Positions 28,656 to 37,746 of a stretch of 64,000 nt of DNA are shown here, in pieces (the first letter of the stretch is position 1; each line of letters opens with the position of its first letter). Source of the DNA: Rhodanobacter thiooxydans (GTDB lineage Bacteria > Pseudomonadota > Gammaproteobacteria > Xanthomonadales > Rhodanobacteraceae). Under the pieces are notes generated by a model that did no database searches, was not told where the DNA came from, and saw only the letters and a list, made by a program, of their open reading frames with translations. A program made the position numbers and the translations under genes. Location: positions 1,240,001 to 1,304,000 of the forward strand of contig NZ_CP088923.1 of assembly GCF_021545845.1 (NCBI RefSeq), read 5' to 3'.

Positions 28656-29639
28656 TCAGAGCTTGGAGCCTGTCGGCTTGGCAGTGGCGCCGTTCAGGCA
28701 ACCCAGTCCACGCAGCGTCGCCTCGACCGCCTGGTCCAGCTCCGTATGGGGTTCCGTGCCGAGCAACGCCACCAGTTTGCGATTGTCCAGTTGCAGCGGC
28801 AGTTGCCACAGATAGCGCATCTCACGCAGCTCGCGGAACAGTGCGACCAGCGGTGCGGCCAGCGTGACCAGCCACCACGGGAAGGGGCGCAACGGCAGCT
28901 TCGCGTGGCCGGTGGCGCGCCGGATCGCGGCGGCCATGGCTTGGCCGTCGACCCAGTGGCCGCCGAAATGGAAGCACTCGAACGCAGCCAGTTCGTGCTC
29001 CCGTTCCAGTAGAGCCGCCGCGGTCTCGCCGACATCGGGCAGGTAGGCCCAGGCGTGACGCAGCCCGGGTTCGCCCGGATAATTCACCGCGCGTACTGGC
29101 CGTCCCGGTTTCACCATCGCCGCGAACCAGTTGCTGCTGGCGCGGGGGCCGAAGAAATCGCCGCAGCGCAGGATCAGCGTGCGCACGCCCTCGGCTGCCG
29201 CCTGTTGCAGGCGCTGCTCCATCGCCACCCGGATCGCGCCCTTGCGGGTTAGCGGGTGCTGCGGCGAATCCTCGTGCAGCAGCGGCAATGCGTCCGGACC
29301 GTAGTTGTAGACGTTGCCGGGCAGCATGATGCGTGCGCCGGTGGCGCGTGCGGCGGCGAGCGTGTGCTCGAGCATCGGCAAGGAAAGCTTCTGCCAATTG
29401 CGGTAGCCCGGCGGGTTGACCGCGTGGACGATCACCTTGACGCCATGCGCCGCCTGCGCCACATCGGCAGCGTTCATGGCATCGCCGGCGTGCCATTCGA
29501 TTGGCGCCGAAAGCCCCGGCCTGGAAGCGTCGCGGACCAGGCCGCGCACCTGCCAGCCGCGGCGCAGCAGTGCCGCCGCAATCTCCCCGCCGGCACCGCC
29601 GGTGGCGCCCAGTACCAGAGCCTTGCGTGCAGTGCTCAT
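28656..29639 (-). CDS. NAD-dependent epimerase/dehydratase-like protein (atypical SDR)
   Basis: A 327-residue extended short-chain dehydrogenase fold with the nucleotide motif ALVLGATGGAGGEIAAAL at the N-terminus. Acidic and adenine-contact text follows (IEWHAGDAMNAADV, VIVHAVNPPGY). The usual YxxxK catalytic pair is not obvious: the equivalent region reads MLPGNVYNYG and GAIRVAMEQ, so the enzyme may bind NAD(P) without standard epimerase chemistry. It is convergent with pgpA and its stop lies only 9 bases from the pgpA end. Substrate unknown. Confidence 0.8.
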   Translation of the reverse strand: MSTARKALVLGATGGAGGEIAAALLRRGWQVRGLVRDASRPGLSAPIEWHAGDAMNAADVAQAAHGVKVIVHAVNPPGYRNWQKLSLPMLEHTLAAARATGARIMLPGNVYNYGPDALPLLHEDSPQHPLTRKGAIRVAMEQRLQQAAAEGVRTLILRCGDFFGPRASSNWFAAMVKPGRPVRAVNYPGEPGLRHAWAYLPDVGETAAALLEREHELAAFECFHFGGHWVDGQAMAAAIRRATGHAKLPLRPFPWWLVTLAAPLVALFRELREMRYLWQLPLQLDNRKLVALLGTEPHTELDQAVEATLRGLGCLNGATAKPTGSKL

Positions 29640-29776
29640 TGCGTGCCCCTGAAAGTGACCCGGCACGAATGCCGTGGTCACGAAGGATAATCCGCGATGG
29701 TTGCGCTTTTCCTGCACGAGCGCGTGGCTATCGGCGAGCCGCGGACATAGTTCGCCGTGGCAAGGGATGCGGTCGA

Positions 29777-30784
29777 CTACGCTTCCAGCACGATGCGGTA
29801 GCGCGCCTTGCCGTCGGCAAGATGCTGCAGCGCTTCGTTGACCTTGCTCATCGGGAACATCTCGATCTGCGGGCGGATGTCGTGGCGGGCGGCGAAGTCC
29901 AGCATGCGGGCGATGTCGACCGGCGAGCCGGTGGGCGAGCCAGAGACCTCGCGCTGCTTGCCGATCAGGCTGAACGCCGGCACCGGGATCGGTTCCAGCA
30001 CCGCGCCGACCACGTGCATGCGGCCCTTCGGGGCGAGCGTGCCGAGCAGCGCGTTCCAGTCCATCGGCACGTTGACGGTGACCAGCAGCAGGTCGAGCGA
30101 GCCGGCGATCGCCTTGATCGCGGCGCTGTCGCGGCTGGCGACCACGTGGTGCGCGCCGAAGCTGCGCGCCTCGTCGGCCTTGGCCAGGGTGGAGGTGAAC
30201 GCGGTGACCTCGCAGCCCCACGCGGCGGCGAACTTCACCGCCAGGTGGCCGAGGCCGCCGATACCGACCACGCCGACCCGCGCGGTCGGCTTGATGTCGT
30301 AGGCCAGGAACGGCTTCAGCACGGTGATGCCGCCGCACAGCAGCGGGCCGGCGCTGGCCAGGTCAATGCCTTCGGGCAGCGGGATCGTCCACGCCCAGTG
30401 CGCGCGCAGCTTGTCGGCGAAGCCGCCGTGGTGGCCGCCGATGGTCGCCACCGCCTGCGCGCACAGGTTCTGGTCGCCGGACAGGCACTGGCGGCAATGC
30501 ATGCAGCTTTCCGCAGTCCAGCCGATGCCCACGCGCTGACCGACCGACAAACCTTTCGCCTGCGCGCCCAGCGCGGTGACGCGGCCGACCACTTCGTGCC
30601 CGGGAATGAACGGGTAGCGCGCATTGCCCCACTCGTTGTTGATCATCGACAGGTCGGAGTGGCAGATGCCGCAGTAGTCGACGGCCACCTCGACTTCCTC
30701 GGCGCCCAGCTCGCCCACGTCGAACGTGGCCAGTTTCAGCGGCTGGCCGGCCGCGCTGGCGGCCCAGCCCGTGATCGAGGACAT
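29777..30784 (-). CDS. Zinc-dependent alcohol dehydrogenase (YahK/Ahr-like aldehyde reductase)
   Basis: A 335-residue medium-chain dehydrogenase. The catalytic zinc residues are in YCGICHSDL and PFIPGHEVVGRV. The structural zinc lobe is ESCMHCRQCLSGDQNLC (four cysteines). The Rossmann motif VGVVGIGGLGHLAVKFAA binds NADP(H). The full pattern is that of YahK/YjgB-type broad aldehyde reductases that detoxify or reduce aldehydes. It is transcribed away from the aldo/keto reductase gene. Confidence 0.9.
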   Translation of the reverse strand: MSSITGWAASAAGQPLKLATFDVGELGAEEVEVAVDYCGICHSDLSMINNEWGNARYPFIPGHEVVGRVTALGAQAKGLSVGQRVGIGWTAESCMHCRQCLSGDQNLCAQAVATIGGHHGGFADKLRAHWAWTIPLPEGIDLASAGPLLCGGITVLKPFLAYDIKPTARVGVVGIGGLGHLAVKFAAAWGCEVTAFTSTLAKADEARSFGAHHVVASRDSAAIKAIAGSLDLLLVTVNVPMDWNALLGTLAPKGRMHVVGAVLEPIPVPAFSLIGKQREVSGSPTGSPVDIARMLDFAARHDIRPQIEMFPMSKVNEALQHLADGKARYRIVLEA

Positions 30785-30884
30785 GGCGGACTCCTTCGAT
30801 GAGAGAAAGCTCCAAGGTTACGCCGTTGTGCGGCGCGCGTGGATTGGACATGCTGGAGATCTTTCCCGTCACAGGAGCATCCCC

Positions 30885-31859
30885 ATGCTTTACCGCCGCC
30901 TCGGTACCTCCGGCCTGCAACTTTCCGCGCTGTCGTTCGGCGCCTGGGTCACCTTCGGCAGACAGGTGGGGCGCGCGCAGGCACGCGACCTGCTGGCGCT
31001 GGCGCACGAGCGCGGGGTGAATTTTTTCGACAACGCCGAGACCTACAACAACGGCGTGGCCGAGCAGGTGATGGGCGACGTGCTGGCCGACCTGCGCTTC
31101 CCGCGCGACAGCTGGTGCGTCTCCAGCAAGGTGTTCTTCGGTGCGGTCGACAAGCCGCTGCCGACCCAGCGCGGGCTGTCGCGCAAGCACGTGATGGAAG
31201 CCTGCCACCAGGCGCTGCAGCGCCTGCGCGTGGATTACCTCGACCTGTATTTCTGCCATCGCCCCGATCCGGACACGCCGATCGCCGAGACCGTGGCAGC
31301 GATGGACACGCTGATCCGCCAGGGCAAGGTGCTGTACTGGGGCACCAGCGAATGGCCGGCCGAGGCGATCCATGAGGCACACAAGGTGGCCCGCGAGAAC
31401 CATCTCTACGCGCCGGTGACGGAGCAGCCGCAGTACAACCTGCTGCACCGCGAGCGGGTCGAAGTGGAGTACGCGCCGCTGTACGAGGCCTACGGCATGG
31501 GCACCACGATCTGGTCGCCGCTGGCCTCCGGCCTGCTCAGCGGCAAGTACAACGGCGGCGTGCCGGCTGATTCGCGGCTGGCCCAGCCCGGCTACGAGTG
31601 GCTGCGCGAGAGCGTGCTGGGCCATGGCGACGAGCGCCTGGGCAAGGTGCGCGCCTTGCAGCCGATCGCAGCCGAGCTGGGCAGCAGCCTGGCGCAGCTG
31701 GCGATTGCCTGGTGCCTGCTCAATCCGCACGTCTCCACGGTGATGCTGGGCGCCAGCAAGCGCGAGCAGCTGGAGCAGAACCTGGACGCGCTGGAACTGC
31801 TGCCGCGACTGGACGCGGCGGTGGCGCAGCGGATCCGGCAGGCCGTCGAGACAGCCTGA
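30885..31859 (+). CDS. Aldo/keto reductase (voltage-gated K+ channel beta-subunit-like family)
   Basis: A 324-residue TIM-barrel oxidoreductase of the AKR type: MLYRRLGTSGLQLSALSFGAWVTFG, the catalytic Asp/Tyr in VNFFDNAETYNNGVAEQVMG, catalytic Lys and His regions (SSKVFFG, YLDLYFCHRPDP), and NADPH-binding STVMLGASKREQLEQNL near the end. Such proteins reduce aldehydes with NADPH. The start gives the canonical N-terminus. It is the last gene before the Fur-controlled hemP. Confidence 0.9.
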   Translation: MLYRRLGTSGLQLSALSFGAWVTFGRQVGRAQARDLLALAHERGVNFFDNAETYNNGVAEQVMGDVLADLRFPRDSWCVSSKVFFGAVDKPLPTQRGLSRKHVMEACHQALQRLRVDYLDLYFCHRPDPDTPIAETVAAMDTLIRQGKVLYWGTSEWPAEAIHEAHKVARENHLYAPVTEQPQYNLLHRERVEVEYAPLYEAYGMGTTIWSPLASGLLSGKYNGGVPADSRLAQPGYEWLRESVLGHGDERLGKVRALQPIAAELGSSLAQLAIAWCLLNPHVSTVMLGASKREQLEQNLDALELLPRLDAAVAQRIRQAVETA

Positions 31860-31876
31860 GGGAAGGTGGTTGACAG

Positions 31877-31895
31877 ACAAATGAGAATCATTATC
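31877..31895 (+). promoter_or_regulatory. Fur box upstream of hemP
   Basis: ACAAATGAGAATCATTATC matches the 19-bp Fur consensus GATAATGATAATCATTATC at 15 positions, including the whole right half. It ends 34 bases before the hemP ATG, where Fur-Fe2+ would repress under iron sufficiency. Confidence 0.85.
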
Positions 31896-31929
31896 ATCGA
31901 AAACGTCTCCGCCGCTGCCGGATCTCCCG

Positions 31930-32130
31930 ATGCCCGTCCTGTCCTTGTGCCAACCGCCGTCGTCGCGCCCGATTCTGCGGCCGGTACCATCAACCCCGTC
32001 TTCGGCAGTGGCCCGGCGCATTTCCAGCCAGGCGTTGCTGGAAGGTAAGCGCGAGCTGGTAATCGAGCATCAGGGCAGCGAGTACCACCTGCGGCTGACC
32101 CGCAACGACAAGCTGATCCTGACCAAGTAG
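31930..32130 (+). CDS. hemP: Hemin uptake protein HemP
   Basis: A 66-residue protein whose C-terminal 35 residues (ISSQALLEGKRELVIEHQG, YHLRLTRNDKLILTK) match the HemP family. Members are small, Fur-regulated, and occur with heme transport genes. They support heme uptake in several proteobacteria, by an incompletely known mechanism. The N-terminal 30 residues are proline-rich and not conserved, so the true start could be internal. A strong Fur box directly upstream supports iron control. Confidence 0.9.
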   Translation: MPVLSLCQPPSSRPILRPVPSTPSSAVARRISSQALLEGKRELVIEHQGSEYHLRLTRNDKLILTK

Positions 32131-32219
32131 CGGCGACGCTGGTTCTTCTGGCGTGGCGGGCGATGGCCCGCGCGCCTTCGTCGGGCCGGTGGCCCTCTTC
32201 GTGTCGCTGGAGGCAGGCG

Positions 32220-32795
32220 ATGTTCAGTCCGTGGTGGCGGCAACTGCTGGAGGGATGCCCGCGGGCAACCGACGCGGACGTCTGCCGGCGCCGGCTGCGC
32301 ATGACGCCCGCCGCCCTGGCCGTCTCGCTGCCGGCGCTCGGCAGCGTGCTGTACATGCCGTTGGCCGAGAGCGGCGCGGGCTTGCCGCAGCAGCCGGACG
32401 GCGTGCTGGTGGAGACGCCCAGGCTGGCGCCGCTGCTGCGCGTGCACTGGCTGTCGGCGGTCTGCGAGGTCGCGCCGGACGGGCCGCGCGAATGGATCGA
32501 CGGCATCGACCGCGACGGCCGCCCTTGCGTGCGCCTGCACCTGCTGCCGGATACCGACTACCTGGGCTGGGACCGCCTGCTGGCGAGCGGCGAGCCGCTG
32601 CCCGCGACGGCGCCGGCGCCGGCGCCACATGTGCGGGTGCTCGACGCCTGCCTGCTGCGCTTTCGCCGGCGCCGGCTGGCCGGCTTCGACCTGCTGTGCG
32701 GCGAGGCGGTCACCCGGCTGTCGCCGCTGAGCCGGCAATTGGCCGCACGGATCGCTCGCGCGCACGCCGGGCAGGGCGACCGACAGTTCCGCTAG
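32220..32795 (+). CDS. Uncharacterised protein downstream of hemP
   Basis: A 191-residue soluble protein starting MFSPWWRQLLEGCPRATD. No family recognised. Features are an Ala/Pro hinge near residue 135 (PATAPAPAPHVRV), many aliphatic-aromatic pairs typical of a mixed alpha/beta fold, and four or five cysteines. It follows hemP on the same strand with a 90-base gap and no visible terminator. Co-regulation by the Fur box and a role in iron or heme handling are reasonable inferences but unproven. Confidence 0.65.
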   Translation: MFSPWWRQLLEGCPRATDADVCRRRLRMTPAALAVSLPALGSVLYMPLAESGAGLPQQPDGVLVETPRLAPLLRVHWLSAVCEVAPDGPREWIDGIDRDGRPCVRLHLLPDTDYLGWDRLLASGEPLPATAPAPAPHVRVLDACLLRFRRRRLAGFDLLCGEAVTRLSPLSRQLAARIARAHAGQGDRQFR

Positions 32796-32811
32796 GAAAG
32801 GCCTGAACAAG

Positions 32812-32925
32812 CCGTCATCCCGGCGAGGCGCTTTTCAACAGCCGCAGGCTGGTCAAGCCGGGATCCAGTGCCTCGGCAACGGTTAAAGGCACTGGATTCC
32901 AGCTTTAGCTGGAATGACGGGCAAA
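32812..32925. repeat. Intergenic repeat R4
   Basis: GTCATCCCGGCG...GCCGGGATCCAGTGCC on the left faces GGCACTGGATTCCAGC...GCTGGAATGAC on the right, making nested inverted pairs. Sequences of this type are dispersed in many beta- and gammaproteobacterial genomes. It separates convergent genes and could serve as a bidirectional terminator. Confidence 0.6.
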
Positions 32926-32932
32926 GACTTGA

Positions 32933-35050
32933 TCAGAGCGTCTCTTGGGAACGGCGGCCGGGCGGTTGTCCGTGCGGGCGACGCAGGTCGTCGGCATCCG
33001 CGCTGTGGAAATGCCGCCTGAACGCGACCTCGCCATCGGCCGGCTCCTCCAGTTCGCGTGCGTAGCGGTGGCCGGCGTAGACCGCGTGGGCGATCAGTCC
33101 TGGCGCCTCGGCGTCGCCGATGCAGCGCAGGCTGCTGACGCCGGCATCCATCCACTCGGCTTCGCGGCGGCAGAGTTCCTGGTACAGCGCGTCGTCGGGC
33201 AGGCGGGCGGTGACGGTGACCACCGCGTCGCACGCCAGTTCGCGCTGGCGATGGGTCCACACGTCCTCGACGGTGAGCGCGCTGCCGGCGTAGCCCGTGA
33301 CCTCGTGCGAGACCAGCGCCTCGATGCCGAGTTCGGCCATGCGCTTGCGCACATGGCGGTAATCCAGGGTGTTCAACGTCCACGGCGCGAGGCTGTCCTC
33401 GGGTGTGAGGTGGATTACCTCGCAGCCACGAAGGCGCAGCAGTTCGGCGGCAACGCTGGCGTGGTAGTAGCCGTCGTCGTCGTACACCACTACCTTGCCC
33501 TCCGGCAGGCGGCCGTCCATCAGGTCGTCCACGGTGAACACGCGCGGGTTCTCCGCGAAGCCGGGGATGGCGAAGCCATGGCTGCGACCACAGCCGTCGC
33601 GGCGCCAGTGGCAGCCGGTGGCCAGCACCACGTGTTCAGCGCCGAAGTCGAGCACGTCCTGCGCGGTCAGGGCCGAGTCGAGATAGACGGCTATATTGGA
33701 CAGCTTGTTGATCTGGCCAATGCGCCAGTCGCGCACGCGTGCCCATTCGGCGAGGCCGGGCAGGCGCGACTCGCGGCTGACGCGACCGCCCAGTTCCCTG
33801 CGCGCCTCGGCCAGGCTCACTTCGTAGCCGCGCTGGCCCAGCGCGCGCGCGGCCTCTAGCCCGGCCGGGCCGGCGCCCACCACCAACACGCGTGCCGCCG
33901 AGCGCTTCGGCGCGATGCGTTCCGGGTGCCAGCCCTTGCGCCATTCCTCGCCCATGGTCGGGTTTTGCGTGCAGCGGATCGGCGAGATGGTCATGTCGCC
34001 GGAGACGCAGACGTTGCAGCCGATGCACTCGCGAATGTCGTCGGCGCGTCCTTCCTCGATCTTCTTCGGCAGGAACGGGTCGGCGATCGACGGCCGCGCA
34101 CAGCCGATCATGTCCAGCACACCGCGCTTGAGCTGCGACACCATGGTATCCGGCGAGGTGAAGCGGCCCACGCCTACCACCGGCTTGCTGGTGGCCTTCT
34201 TCACGAACGCGATGAACGGTTCCTGCGCGCCCTCGGCGGCGAAGCGCGAGGGCACCGAGTCGTTGTACCAGGCGGCCAGGTTCACATCCCACAAGTCGGG
34301 CAGCTCGGCCAGCATGCCCACGATGTCCTGCGCCTCGGCCAGTTCCACGCCGCCGGAGCCCAACCCTTCCTCGACGGCGAAGCGCAGCGCCACCGCGCAG
34401 CGGTCGCCCACGGCTTCCTTCGTGTCTTGCAGCACCTCGCGCAGCAGGCGCACGCGGTTCTCCAGCGAGCCGCCGTATTCGTCGCTGCGCTGGTTGCGCC
34501 GGCGTTGCAGGAAGTGCATCGCCAGCGACAGGTCGTGCGCGGCGTAGACATAGATGATGTCCATGCCGGCGCGCTTGCCGCGGATCGCCGCCTCGCGGTG
34601 CCAACGCCGGTACTCGCGGATGTCGTGCAGGGTCATCGCGCGCGCCTGATGCGGATAGCCGTACTTGGTCGGCTGGTGCGAGGGCGCGATCAGCACCTCG
34701 CGCGAATACAGGTTCGATGCGGTGGGGCCGTTGTGGCTCAGCTCCAGCGCGGCCAGCGCGCCGTGCGTGTGCACCTGGTCGCACATCAGCGCCAGCGCGG
34801 GGATGTCGCGGTCGTCCCACAGCCGCGCCTCGACGTAGGGCGTGAGGTCGCCGCTGGGGTGGATCTCGCATTCCTCGGTGGAGACCACCGCCCAGCCGCC
34901 CGCGGCCTTCATCTCGCGCATCGCCGCGTGCGCCAGCGGCATCGCGTGGCCCATGCCGTTGCAGTGCGGCACCTGGAAGAAGCGGTTCTTCGCGGTGACC
35001 GGACCGATCCTCACGGGTTCGAACAGGATGTCGTAGCGTGGATCTCTCAT
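32933..35050 (-). CDS. TMADH-family flavin/iron-sulfur oxidoreductase (N-methyl amine demethylase-like)
   Basis: A 705-residue protein with the three-domain layout of trimethylamine and dimethylamine dehydrogenases, dimethylglycine dehydrogenase DgcA and N-methylproline demethylases. An FMN-binding old-yellow-enzyme barrel comes first (PVRIGPVTAKNRFFQVPHCNG; VKKATSKPVVGVGRF). A 4Fe-4S motif follows, CIGCNVC plus a fourth Cys 12 residues on. Next is an FAD/ADP-type domain (ARVLVVGAGPAGLEAARALGQRG). It probably oxidatively demethylates an N-methyl amine made by the partner Rieske enzyme. ATG 35050 overlaps the permease stop (ATGA). Confidence 0.88.
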   Translation of the reverse strand: MRDPRYDILFEPVRIGPVTAKNRFFQVPHCNGMGHAMPLAHAAMREMKAAGGWAVVSTEECEIHPSGDLTPYVEARLWDDRDIPALALMCDQVHTHGALAALELSHNGPTASNLYSREVLIAPSHQPTKYGYPHQARAMTLHDIREYRRWHREAAIRGKRAGMDIIYVYAAHDLSLAMHFLQRRRNQRSDEYGGSLENRVRLLREVLQDTKEAVGDRCAVALRFAVEEGLGSGGVELAEAQDIVGMLAELPDLWDVNLAAWYNDSVPSRFAAEGAQEPFIAFVKKATSKPVVGVGRFTSPDTMVSQLKRGVLDMIGCARPSIADPFLPKKIEEGRADDIRECIGCNVCVSGDMTISPIRCTQNPTMGEEWRKGWHPERIAPKRSAARVLVVGAGPAGLEAARALGQRGYEVSLAEARRELGGRVSRESRLPGLAEWARVRDWRIGQINKLSNIAVYLDSALTAQDVLDFGAEHVVLATGCHWRRDGCGRSHGFAIPGFAENPRVFTVDDLMDGRLPEGKVVVYDDDGYYHASVAAELLRLRGCEVIHLTPEDSLAPWTLNTLDYRHVRKRMAELGIEALVSHEVTGYAGSALTVEDVWTHRQRELACDAVVTVTARLPDDALYQELCRREAEWMDAGVSSLRCIGDAEAPGLIAHAVYAGHRYARELEEPADGEVAFRRHFHSADADDLRRPHGQPPGRRSQETL

Positions 35051-36369
35051 TCCGGAATGACCTCGGTGGACGGCGCGGCGCGGCGGCGCAGGCGCATCAA
35101 TGCATACAGCGGCAGGCCCGCCGCGATCAGCCCCAGCGCGTACAGGAACGGCTCGTGGCCGATGCCGATGAAGGCGAACACCACGAACAGCACGCAGGTG
35201 ACCCCGGCAAGCAGCGCCCGCCAGGTGGCGCAGGTGGCGCTGCGCCGCCGCCACAGCACGATCAGCGCGAGCGCGCAGCACAGGTAGAGCGGCAGGTTGG
35301 CGGCGGTCACCACCCGGGTGAGGAAGGTGAACGCCGCCACCAGCGATTTGCTGTAGCTCATGGCGATCATCACCGAGGCGAGCGCACCGGTCAGCAGCAG
35401 CGCCACCGCCGGTGCGCCGTGGCGGTTGTTGCGTGCAAGCATTGCCGGCAGCACGCCGTTGTGGGCCATGGTGCAGGTCAACTCGCCCCCCAGCAGGGTC
35501 CAGCCGTTGAGCGCGCCCAGCCCGCTGATCACCACGAACAGCGCCAGCCAGCGCCCGGAGCCGGCGGCGGCAAAGCGGTCCATCAGCAGGGCGAACGGTG
35601 CGCTCGCCTCGGCCAGCTCCGTTTGGTGGATCAGCAACAGCGGCACGGTGGAGACGATGATGTAGATCACCGCGGCCAGCACGGTGCCGGTCATGGTCGA
35701 GCGCGGAATGGTGCGTGCCGGGTCGTCCACCCTTGCCGCCGGCACGCTGGCCGACTCGATGCCGAGCATCGCGAACAGCGCGATGGTGGCGGCCGCGGTC
35801 ACCCCGCCCAGGGTGATCGGCGTGGTGGGCAGGTGCGCGGTGTAGCTTGCCGGCGAGGTCAGCAGCAGCCAGCCGCCGAGCAGGGCGATCGCCAGCATCG
35901 GCAGCAGCTTCAGCGCGGTGGTGACGATCTGCACGCCGCCGCCGGTGCGCACACCGAACAGGTTGATCGCCACCACCGCCCACAGCAGGCCGAGCGCGAA
36001 CAGCGCCGGCTGAAGCGCGCCCAGCGGTGGAAACACCACCGCCATGTAGCCGACCACGCCGGTGGCGAGCGCGGCATTGGTGAGCCACAGCGATACCCAG
36101 TACGCCCACAGCGCCAGGTACGCCGGCAGCTCGCCCAGGGTGCGGCGGATGTAGCCGTAGGGGCCTTCGGCATCGGGCATGGCGCGAGCCAGGTGCGAGA
36201 ACACGCGGGCCAGCACCAGGCAGCCGGCCAGCACGATGATCCAGCCGATCAGCGCGTTGAAGCCGAACGGCGCCAGCGACGCCGGCAGCACGAAGATGCC
36301 CATGCCGATGACGTTGCCCACCACCAGCGCGGTGCAGGTCCAGAAGCCGATCGTGTTGCCGTTGCGCAT
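35047..36369 (-). CDS. APC-family amino acid/amine permease
   Basis: A 440-residue inner-membrane carrier with about 12 hydrophobic segments and the APC signature at the N-terminus (ALVVGNVIGMGIFVLPASLAPFG). GIESASVPAARVDDPARTIPRSTMTGT is the conserved loop between segments 6 and 7. It lies between the Rieske oxygenase and the TMADH-like gene and overlaps the latter by four bases. It therefore probably imports the amine substrate of this pathway. Confidence 0.9.
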   Translation of the reverse strand: MRNGNTIGFWTCTALVVGNVIGMGIFVLPASLAPFGFNALIGWIIVLAGCLVLARVFSHLARAMPDAEGPYGYIRRTLGELPAYLALWAYWVSLWLTNAALATGVVGYMAVVFPPLGALQPALFALGLLWAVVAINLFGVRTGGGVQIVTTALKLLPMLAIALLGGWLLLTSPASYTAHLPTTPITLGGVTAAATIALFAMLGIESASVPAARVDDPARTIPRSTMTGTVLAAVIYIIVSTVPLLLIHQTELAEASAPFALLMDRFAAAGSGRWLALFVVISGLGALNGWTLLGGELTCTMAHNGVLPAMLARNNRHGAPAVALLLTGALASVMIAMSYSKSLVAAFTFLTRVVTAANLPLYLCCALALIVLWRRRSATCATWRALLAGVTCVLFVVFAFIGIGHEPFLYALGLIAAGLPLYALMRLRRRAAPSTEVIPE

Positions 36370-36424
36370 GTCGGCTTCCGCCAGGTTTCGGTTCAGGACT
36401 GTGGCCGGAGCGGGCGGCGCGGGC

Positions 36425-37495
36425 TCATGCGGATTCGCCGGCGGGACTGGCGTAGGCCGCGCGCAGCAGGTTCTGGAAATGCCAGACGCCGCCCTCGCGC
36501 TTCGGACACAGCCGGCCGGGAATGTAATGGCCGGAGGCCAGGCCCTGCTGCACCGCCTCGCAGATCGCGATGTCCTCGTGCTGCACCTCGTCGCTGAAGG
36601 CCTGGTCGGCGGCGATGCGCGCCTGCGCGCTCTCGTCCTGCGCGTAGTAGTAGTCGAACACGATGCGGCAACGGTTCGGCCCCAGCGGCAGGATGCGGTT
36701 GGTCTGCAGCCGGCCGGGCATGATGTTGAGCATCACGTTGGGGTAGATGAAGTAGTAGAACGCCTGGCCGTCGCCGTAGATGTCGGCGCTGTTGCGCAGC
36801 GGCGAGGATTGCAGCGAATGCCACGCGAACAGCTCGGTGTCGTAGGCGCGGTAGTCGAGCACCCGTGACAGGCCGGGATGCACGTGCGGCAGGTGGTAGC
36901 CCTCGAGGTAATTGTCGACGTAGACCTTCCAGTTGCAGTCGATGTCGTAGTTGTCGCGGCGCAGGTAGCGCATCGCCGACAGGTCGATCGGCGCGATACG
37001 CTCGGCGATGCCGCCGTAGACCTCCTCGAACGCCGGTACCCCCGGATCGAGCGCCACGAACACCAGGCCCTGCCATTCGTGCACGCGCAGCGGCGGCAGG
37101 CGGATGTCCTCGACCCTGAAATCGCAGGCGTCCTGCATCTCCGGCGCGCTGCGCAGCTGGCCTTCCAGCGTGTAGGTCCAGCCGTGGTACTTGCAGTGCA
37201 GGGCGCGCGCGCCCTTGCCGTCGCACAGCGCCAGCGGCCCGGCGCGGTGGCGGCACACGTTGGGGAAGGCGCGCAGCACGCCGTCGGCGCCGCGCACCAG
37301 CAGGATCGGCACGCCGGCAATCTGGCTGACCGCATGGTCGCCCGGCCCGGCCAACTGCCCCTGCTGCGCCACCAGCTGCCAGCTGCGCGCGAACACCGCG
37401 CGCTGTTCCATGGCCAGCATCGCGTCGCCGGCGTAGTAGCGGGCGGGCAGGGCGTGCGCGCGCTGGAGTTCCTCGACCACGGTGTCGTCAGGCAT
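36425..37495 (-). CDS. Rieske non-heme iron oxygenase, large subunit (choline/glycine betaine/stachydrine type)
   Basis: A 356-residue ring-hydroxylating-type oxygenase. The N-terminal Rieske domain has CRH...CKYH (2Fe-2S ligands, about residues 78-100). The C-terminal catalytic domain has the mononuclear iron motif VDNYLEGYHLPHVHPG, with conserved Asp/Glu and two His. Length and motifs match GbcA, choline monooxygenase and stachydrine demethylase rather than aromatic dioxygenases. No reductase is adjacent, so electrons must come from another locus. It is the first gene of the operon; ATG 37495 removes an unconserved upstream extension. Confidence 0.87.
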   Translation of the reverse strand: MPDDTVVEELQRAHALPARYYAGDAMLAMEQRAVFARSWQLVAQQGQLAGPGDHAVSQIAGVPILLVRGADGVLRAFPNVCRHRAGPLALCDGKGARALHCKYHGWTYTLEGQLRSAPEMQDACDFRVEDIRLPPLRVHEWQGLVFVALDPGVPAFEEVYGGIAERIAPIDLSAMRYLRRDNYDIDCNWKVYVDNYLEGYHLPHVHPGLSRVLDYRAYDTELFAWHSLQSSPLRNSADIYGDGQAFYYFIYPNVMLNIMPGRLQTNRILPLGPNRCRIVFDYYYAQDESAQARIAADQAFSDEVQHEDIAICEAVQQGLASGHYIPGRLCPKREGGVWHFQNLLRAAYASPAGESA

Positions 37496-37746
37496 GGGTG
37501 GATTCAGTCCCCGGGTGGGTGGACGCGACACAGCCGTGTTCCGGAGCTTCCGTGTCCCGCCTGCCGTCCCGCGCCCGCAATGGCGTTCGTCGATCCAGCC
37601 TAGCGCCTCCGACGAAGCGGGGGCAACCGGTGCGGGCAAGCGGCGTGATTTGCCGACGCCTACTATCTACCGCCCGGAATCGGTTGTAGATTGCGACGAT
37701 TCCCACAGGAGCTGCAGTCGTCCATGCCACGCGCCGTACCTCGGCT

